The position numbers were made by a program, and so were the translations under genes. A DNA stretch of 64,000 bases from CALMKX01 sp036274895. Its GTDB lineage: Bacteria; Acidobacteriota; Thermoanaerobaculia; Multivoradales; SZUA-115. The stretch lies in NCBI GenBank assembly GCA_036274895.1, contig DASUEU010000051.1:124001-188000 (forward strand). Reading direction: 5' to 3'. The notes beneath the pieces are model-generated. The model did no database searches, was not told where the DNA came from, and worked only from the letters and a program-made list of their open reading frames with translations. Shown piece after piece: positions 26,218-64,000 of the stretch. Each line of letters starts with the position of its first letter. The stretch's first letter is position 1.

Positions 26218-27498
26218 TCAAGCCGCCAGGGGGCGGCTCAGCTCTCGATAGGTGATGCGCGGACCGTCGCGCTCGATGAAACGGCCGTCCTCCCAGGCCC
26301 AGACCCAGCCGGAGCGCTTCCGGCCGCCGTAGGGGGGATGGGGGATGCGGCCGAAGTAGTCCAGCCAGATCTCGTTGTGGAACACCAGCCCGTGGCTCTT
26401 GGCCAGCTCGTCCAAGTGGGCGCGGGTGCCGCCGTAGAGGCTGGCGGCGAGGCCGTAGGGGCTGGCGGCGGCGAGGCGCAGGGCCTCCTCGTCGCTGCCC
26501 ACCACCTGGATCGGCAGCAGCGGGCCGAAGGTCTCCTCCTGGAAGAGAGCCATCTCGCCGTGGCAGCCGGCGAGCACCGTGGGCTCGATCAGCACGGCCG
26601 GGCGACCGTCGGAGAGCCGGGTGTCGGACCACCGGCCGCCGGCGAGCACCCGTGCCCCCTTGGCCACGGCGTCCGCCAGCTGGCGGCGCACCCGCTCGGC
26701 GACGTGGCGGGCGAGGATCGGCCCCATGCGCACCCGCGGGTCGTAAGGGTCACCGATCACCAGGCTGTGGGTCCGCTCGACCACCGCCTCGGTGAACTCC
26801 CCGAGCAGCGTCTCGTGGACGTAGAAGCGCTCCGGCGAGGTGCAGGCCTGCCCGGCGTTCGAGAAAGCGCCGCGCACGGCGTCCCGCGCCGCCTGCTCGA
26901 GGTCGCAGCCGCGCAGCACCAGGAAGGGGTCCTTGCCCGGCCCCTCGAAGATCAGCTTCTTGCGCCCGGCCTCGACCTTCTGGCGATAGGGCAGGGCCCA
27001 GTCGTCGTCCCCGAAGACCATCACCACGTCGATCTCGGCACCGGCCAGGGTGGCGTCGAGGAACTCCGGCCCCGGCCGGTGGTCGAAGGTGAGGCCCGGC
27101 AGGTGATCGCGGAAGAGGGGCTCAAGCCGCGCGGCCCAGCGCCGGGAGGCGGACGGGAAGCGCCCCACCACCCGGTTGCCGGCCAGCCAGGCGGTGCCCA
27201 GGGCACCGACCGGGTTGGACAGGGCGGCGTTGCTCGGGAAGACCACGGCCACCCCGCCCTGGGGCCGGCGCTCCCCGAGCGGGCCGACCAGCTCGCCGTA
27301 CGCCCGCAACCGCCGCAAGGCCAGGGCGACCTCCCCTTCCGCTTCGAAGCGGATCCTCCCGAGCTCCTGGACGATCGCCGTGACCCACTGCTCCCGCCGC
27401 TCCTCGATGGCGTCGGCGAGGCCGCTCAAGGCCCCTGCTCGCTCGGAGAGGTCGAGGTCCGCGACTCGCTCGGGGACAATTTTTAGCGCCGTAGACAC
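26218..27498 (-). CDS. Aldehyde dehydrogenase
   Basis: 426 residues, slightly short for the superfamily. The nucleophilic cysteine lies in NAGQACTSPERFYVH (about C213) and the second key segment is KLIFEGPGKDPFLV, where the glutamate (about E185) replaces the usual ELGG loop with EGPG. Later motifs include QEETFGPLLPIQV, YGLAASLYGG and the C-terminal GGRKRSGWVWAWEDG. NAD(P)+-dependent oxidation of an aldehyde to an acid is expected. It starts with GTG and is the first gene of the 15-27.5 kb cluster. A hairpin separates it from the permease gene upstream. The substrate is unknown; it could act on the product of either Fe-type dehydrogenase. Confidence 0.87.
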   Translation of the reverse strand: MSTALKIVPERVADLDLSERAGALSGLADAIEERREQWVTAIVQELGRIRFEAEGEVALALRRLRAYGELVGPLGERRPQGGVAVVFPSNAALSNPVGALGTAWLAGNRVVGRFPSASRRWAARLEPLFRDHLPGLTFDHRPGPEFLDATLAGAEIDVVMVFGDDDWALPYRQKVEAGRKKLIFEGPGKDPFLVLRGCDLEQAARDAVRGAFSNAGQACTSPERFYVHETLLGEFTEAVVERTHSLVIGDPYDPRVRMGPILARHVAERVRRQLADAVAKGARVLAGGRWSDTRLSDGRPAVLIEPTVLAGCHGEMALFQEETFGPLLPIQVVGSDEEALRLAAASPYGLAASLYGGTRAHLDELAKSHGLVFHNEIWLDYFGRIPHPPYGGRKRSGWVWAWEDGRFIERDGPRITYRELSRPLAA

Positions 27499-27550
27499 AA
27501 CTCACCTCTAGGGAAGGCCATTCCCAAATTCGTTAGATTTATGTCTATTT

Positions 27551-27588
27551 CTCCGCCCGTCTCGGGGAAAGTCCCCGAGGGGGCGGAG
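27551..27588. terminator. Strong imperfect hairpin between permease and aldehyde dehydrogenase genes
   Basis: CTCCGCCC and CTCGGGGA on one side pair with TCCCCGAG and GGGCGGAG on the other, around a short loop. It lies 9 bp downstream of the permease stop on the minus strand and ~53 bp before the aldehyde dehydrogenase start. No T-tract follows, so it may be a dispersed palindrome that also marks the boundary between the megasynthase operon and the metabolic cluster. Confidence 0.5.
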
Positions 27589-27596
27589 CCCTGCTA

Positions 27597-30044
27597 CTAA
27601 CCTGCGCGCAGCGCGATCACCGGATCGACGCTCGCCGCCCGTCGTGCCGGCACCCAGCAGGCCACGCCCACCACCACGGCGAGGATCACTGCCACGCCGA
27701 GGAGGGTTGGAACGTCGGCCGCCTGGAGGCCGTACAACAGGTCCTGGAGCTGGCGGGCCACCACCAGGGCGGCCACCAGCCCGAGCGAGAGACCCGCGGC
27801 CACCAGCAGGGCCGCCTCGCGCAGCATCAAACCCACTACCGTCTCCTTCTCGGCCCCGAGGGCCATGCGAATGCCGATCTCCGGCGTGCGCTCCTGGGTC
27901 AGGAAGGCGATCACCCCGCTGATGCCGGTGACCGCGATGACGAAGGCCAGGAGGGCGAAGAGCATCATCAAACGAGTGGTCAGGCGGGTCGGTGCCATCG
28001 ACTCCTCACGCACCTCCTGGAGGGTGCGCACCTGGACCACGGGCAGCTCCGGGTCGGCCGAGCGAATCACCCGGCGGATCTCCGGCAAGAGGTTGCGCGG
28101 CGGCCCCTGGGTCTTGACCAGCAGCCGCATCTCGAAGTCGTTGTACTGGGTGATCGGGATGTAGAACTCCGGCTCCACGGTTTCACCCAGCCGAGCCTGG
28201 CTGACGTCCCCCACCACACCGACGATGGTGCGCCAGCGGGGCTCGCGGGTCGGCGAGACCACCACTCCGAGCCGCTGGCCCAGGGGCTCCTCGTTGGGGA
28301 AGTAGCGCTCGGCGAGGGTGCGGTTGATCACGATCACCATCGGCGCTTCCGAGGTGTCGGTCGGGTCGAAGTCGCGGCCCTTGAGCAGGGGGATGCTCAG
28401 GGTCTTGAAGTAGTCGTCGGTGATCATCCGGATGGTCGCCGTGGCGGCGGCGTCGGTTGGCTTCACCTCTCGGTTCTGGACCCGGAAGATCGGCGTGGCG
28501 ACCACACCGTTCAGGGGAAAGTCACTGGCCACCGCCGCCGAGACCACCCCGGGCAGGCTTTGCACCCGCGGCACCAGCTGCAGGTGGAAGTCCCGGATCT
28601 GCTGATAGGTCTGGTACTTGCCGAAAGACAGGGGCAGCAGCATGGTGAGCACGTTGTCCTGCTCGAAGCCGGTCTCCACCTGGCGCAGATTGATCAGACT
28701 GCGCACCATGAGCGCGGTGACGAAGAGCAGCACGAAGGAGGCGGCGAGCTGCACGATCACCAGGCCCCGGCGCGAGCGGTGCTTGTTGGCGGCGCCCGTG
28801 CTCTTGCCCCCGGAGGCATCCTTCAAGGTGGTGACCAGGTCCCGGCGCAGGCTGTGCCAGGCCGGGAAGAGCCCGAACACCAGCCCGGTGCCCACCGAGA
28901 TCAGCAGGGTGAAGACCAGCACCGGCCAGGACAGGGAGATCTCGTCGGTCCAGGGCGTGAAGCGGGAGGCGAAGCTCACCAGCACGCTCTTGCCCAGGAA
29001 GGCCAGGGTGAGCCCGAGCAGACCGCCGATCACGGAGAGCAGCGCGCTCTCGGTCACCAGCTGGCGCACCAGGCGTCCCGGCGATGCTCCCAGCGCGGTG
29101 CGCATCGCCACCTCGCGGTCGCGCCGGATCATCCGCGCCAGGGTCAGGTTGGCGACGTTGGCACAGGCGATCAGCAGCACCAGCCCGACCGTCGAGACCA
29201 GCATGAAGACCAGGGGCCGGAAGCGGCCCAGGAGCTCTTCGCGCACCGTGCCCAACCGGAGCTCCGTTCGCGAGTCGGCCGGATAGGAAGCGGCGTGCTC
29301 CTGGCGCATGCGACGGTTGATCGCGTCGAGCTCGGTCTGGGCGTCGGCGACGGTGCGTCCCGGTGCCAGCTTGCCGTAGAGAGCGACCATCCGCATGGAC
29401 CGTTCCTGGATCATCATCTCGTTGCTGCGGAAGGGGCAGGCGGCGGGCGGAATGTAGATGTCGTTGGCGTCCGGAAAGGCGGGCAGGGGGGGCAGGATGC
29501 CGATGACGGTGATCGAGCGATCGTTCATCTGCAGGGCCCTGCCGATGACCCCGCGGTCCCCCCCGAAGCGGCTCTGCCAGTAGCGATGGCTGAGCAGCGT
29601 CACCGGTTCCGCGCCGGTCTCGTTGTCGGCCGGGCTGAAGGCTCGGCCGTCGATGGGCTGCACGCCCATGGCGGGGAAGTAGGTCTCGTTGACCACTCCC
29701 ACCTGCACCCGGTCCGGTTCTCCGAGACCGGTCAGGTTGTAGAACATCGAGTGGTACTCGTTGAGGTGCTCGAAGGTCCGGGATTCCCGCTGAAAGGTCA
29801 GGTACTCCTGGACCGCGAAGGCGAGGTCGGCATCCGGCTCCGCAGGATTGACCTGACGCACGTGCACCAGCCGATCGGCATCCTGATAAGGCAGGGGCCT
29901 GAACAGCACTCCATAAATCACACTGAAGATGGCCGTGTTGGCGCCGATCCCCAAGGCGAGAGTGAGGATCGCCACCAGAGCGTAGCCGGGATGCGCGACC
30001 AGCTGGCGCCAGGCGTAGAGGAGGTCTTGTTTCAGGGCATGCAT
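27597..30044 (-). CDS. MacB/FtsX-type ABC permease of the acidobacterial orphan type (ADOP)
   Basis: 815 residues from the ATG at 30044 (HALKQDLLYAWRQLV), which has GGGAG six bases upstream. It has an N-terminal membrane helix with the hallmark LTLALGIGANTAIFSVIYGV, a MacB-type periplasmic domain (about 50-270), an FtsX domain with REVAMRTALGAS, a second periplasmic domain and a second FtsX domain ending in PEIGIRMALGAEKETVVGLM and RRAASVDPVIALR. Eight transmembrane helices are expected. Such fused, duplicated permeases without a neighbouring ATPase gene are abundant in Acidobacteriota. It lies ~60 bp after the acyl-CoA ligase and may export the megasynthase product or act in envelope transport. 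The ATPase partner is not in the window. Confidence 0.88.
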   Translation of the reverse strand: MHALKQDLLYAWRQLVAHPGYALVAILTLALGIGANTAIFSVIYGVLFRPLPYQDADRLVHVRQVNPAEPDADLAFAVQEYLTFQRESRTFEHLNEYHSMFYNLTGLGEPDRVQVGVVNETYFPAMGVQPIDGRAFSPADNETGAEPVTLLSHRYWQSRFGGDRGVIGRALQMNDRSITVIGILPPLPAFPDANDIYIPPAACPFRSNEMMIQERSMRMVALYGKLAPGRTVADAQTELDAINRRMRQEHAASYPADSRTELRLGTVREELLGRFRPLVFMLVSTVGLVLLIACANVANLTLARMIRRDREVAMRTALGASPGRLVRQLVTESALLSVIGGLLGLTLAFLGKSVLVSFASRFTPWTDEISLSWPVLVFTLLISVGTGLVFGLFPAWHSLRRDLVTTLKDASGGKSTGAANKHRSRRGLVIVQLAASFVLLFVTALMVRSLINLRQVETGFEQDNVLTMLLPLSFGKYQTYQQIRDFHLQLVPRVQSLPGVVSAAVASDFPLNGVVATPIFRVQNREVKPTDAAATATIRMITDDYFKTLSIPLLKGRDFDPTDTSEAPMVIVINRTLAERYFPNEEPLGQRLGVVVSPTREPRWRTIVGVVGDVSQARLGETVEPEFYIPITQYNDFEMRLLVKTQGPPRNLLPEIRRVIRSADPELPVVQVRTLQEVREESMAPTRLTTRLMMLFALLAFVIAVTGISGVIAFLTQERTPEIGIRMALGAEKETVVGLMLREAALLVAAGLSLGLVAALVVARQLQDLLYGLQAADVPTLLGVAVILAVVVGVACWVPARRAASVDPVIALRAG

Positions 30045-30105
30045 AGCAGTCTCCCAACTCACGAATCAGAGCGTGGTCCGTCCCACCATAGGTCGGAAAG
30101 GCGCA

Positions 30106-31667
30106 TTATGACGTGACCAGGGAGATCCCCGCCTCCTCGCGACAGTCGAACCACGCCCCCAGCAAGGGGCCACGAACCTTCAGCTCCTTCTTCCTGACTT
30201 TGTGCGTGGGAGTCATCGGCAGCTCCTCGCAGAGCTCGAGAAAACGCGGCACCTTGAACGGCGCCAGCGAGTCGGCGCACCAGCTGCGCAGCTGGGTGGC
30301 CGAGACCTGCCAGCCCGGGCGCAACACCAGATAGGCCTTGATCTCCTCACCGCCGAGGTCGTCCGCCACACCGACCACCGCGGCCAGCGCCACCGCGGGA
30401 TGGCGGGCGAGCACCCCTTCCACCTCCGAGGCGGCGACGTTCTCCCCCCGCCGGCGCACCACGTCCTTGTCGCGACCCAGGAAGTAGAACCAGCCTTCCT
30501 CGTCGCCATAGCCGGAATCGCCGGTGCGGAACCAGTCACCGACGAAGACGCTGGCGGTCAGGGCCGGATCGCCCTCGTAACCGTCCATCATGGCGGCGTT
30601 GCGCTCGACCTGGATCTCCCCCACCTCGCCGGCCGGCAGGCTCCGGCCAAGGTCGTCGGCGATGCGCACCCGGGCGTGCTCCAAGGCCCTGCCGATCGAG
30701 CCCCGGCGGCCCAGGGCGAGGGAGTTGCACAGCACGGTGCTGGTCTCGGTCAGGCCATAACCCTCGACCACCGGCACGGCGAAACGGCGGGAGAACTCCT
30801 CCGCCACGTCGGGACGGGCACCGCCGCCGTAGACCGCCCGCAGGGTGTGCTCGCGCTCTCCGGGCACCGGCGAGTGCTTGCAGAGCACGGCGAGCATCTC
30901 GCCGATGTAGCGCACCAGGGTCGCCCGCGTCTCGGCCACCTGGCGCCAGAAGTCGCTGCCGCGGAAGCGCTCCACCACGGCGATCGAGGCCCCGGCGGCG
31001 AGCGCGCTGGCCGCGAAGGCCTGGCCAGCCAGGTGGAAGAGAGGCAGGCAGCCGAAGAAGCGGTCCTCGGGCGTCACCGCCATGAACCGCCCGAAGGCGA
31101 GGGCGGGTAGCACGAAGCTGCTGTGGGTCATGCGCACGCCCTTGGGCGCGCCGGTGGTGCCCGAGGTGAACAGCAACGAGACCAGCTGCCCCGGCGCCGG
31201 CCGGGCCAGGCTGCGGGGCACTCCCCCAACCAGCTGGGACCAGGACAGGGCTTGGGGCGGCGGCTCGCCGTCGATCACCGCTCGCCACGGCAGGGCGGCC
31301 GCCTCCTCGAGCGCGGAGCCATGGGCCTGGTCGGTCACCAGGCCACAGGCGCCGGCGCGAGCGAGCAGGACGCGCACCTCGGGCAGGGTCGAGTCCGGGT
31401 GCATGGGCACCATCGCCGCCCCCAACCGTGCCAGGGCCAGCCAGAGGGTCAGCATCTCGGGCCGGCTGGGCAGCAGCACCGCCACTCGGCTGCCCGCGCC
31501 CACGCCCAGCTCGGCCAGCGAGCCGGCGAGACGGTCCACTTCCGACCCGATCTCGCCGAAGGTCCGGCCGGCAGGACCGCCGAGCAGGAAGGGGCGCTGC
31601 TCGAAGCGCTCGAGGGAGCGGTCGAGCAGGTCGGCGAGGTTGAGGGTCAGGGCGTGCTCGAGATCGG

Positions 31668-31671
<4 letters not shown>
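30106..31671 (-). CDS. Acyl-CoA ligase / AMP-binding enzyme
   Basis: 521 residues with the ANL-superfamily order: P-loop SLLFTSGTTGAPKGVRMTH (about 163-181), GYGLTETSTVLCN, YGDEEGWFYFLGRDKDVV with the hinge, and the C-terminal lysine region PTHKVRKKELK. It resembles crotonobetaine/carnitine-CoA and medium-chain fatty acyl-CoA ligases rather than NRPS adenylation domains, and it has no carrier domain. Its ATG overlaps the stop of the terminal NRPS gene (ATGA), so it belongs to the biosynthetic operon. It could activate a starter acyl group for lipo-initiation or a side-chain acid. The acyl substrate is unknown. Confidence 0.87.

Positions 31672-64000
<32,329 letters not shown>

Overview
The window is about 64 kb of high-GC bacterial chromosome. 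Nearly every gene is on the minus strand. No rRNA, tRNA, CRISPR array, transposase or integrase was recognised. A very large MacB/FtsX-type permease with no ATPase partner (27.6-30.0 kb) is the arrangement typical of Acidobacteriota. With the GC content, a bacilliredoxin and dispersed palindromic repeats, this points to an acidobacterium or a similar large-genome, secondary-metabolite-rich soil or sediment bacterium. That is an inference from gene content, not a phylogenetic placement.

Layout. 0-7.1 kb is housekeeping: the 3' end of a plus-strand gene meets a minus-strand run (bacilliredoxin, small conserved protein, DUF423 membrane protein, delta-1-pyrroline-5-carboxylate dehydrogenase, hotdog thioesterase, thiamine-diphosphate enzyme). 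Upstream of that run are a secreted DUF1579 protein and a heme A synthase. 7.3-14.2 kb is an RHS polymorphic-toxin-like locus. It has a secreted companion protein, a ~1690-codon RHS/YD-repeat protein with a lower-GC C-terminal tip, two small downstream genes that could encode immunity, and an orphan RHS scrap. 14.3-14.7 kb is a small plus-strand membrane protein.

15-27.5 kb is a tightly packed minus-strand cluster of twelve genes with repeated 1-14 bp overlaps. In transcription order it encodes an aldehyde dehydrogenase, a creatinase/DoeA-like M24 protein, a DegT-family aminotransferase, a split transketolase (N and C subunits), two paralogous Asp/Glu-racemase-like proteins, an Fe-type alcohol dehydrogenase, a second transketolase-C-like subunit, a second Fe-type dehydrogenase, a threonine-synthase-like PLP enzyme and a membrane-anchored DJ-1/PfpI protein. 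I cannot match this set to a named pathway. It could make or break down an amino- or hydroxy-substituted small molecule.

27.6-64 kb holds the orphan permease, an acyl-CoA ligase and three NRPS/PKS megasynthase genes. The most upstream runs off the right edge. Visible assembly order is [C]-A-PCP-KS-AT-KR-ACP, then C-A-PCP-C-A-PCP-C-A-PCP-KS-AT-KR-ACP, then C-A-PCP-C-A-PCP-C-A-PCP-TE. This predicts at least seven amino acids with two ketide extensions. The three synthase genes and the ligase are joined by ATGA or TGATG overlaps.

The most unusual features are these. A palindromic dispersed repeat, or remnants of it, lies in frame at the same inter-motif linker of every adenylation domain. Six of the seven adenylation domains look almost identical, including their substrate pockets. 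Condensation-domain active-site motifs differ according to whether the upstream carrier is PKS or NRPS. A one-base frameshift lies in the signal peptide of the RHS gene. Repeat units supply the stop codons of two convergent genes.
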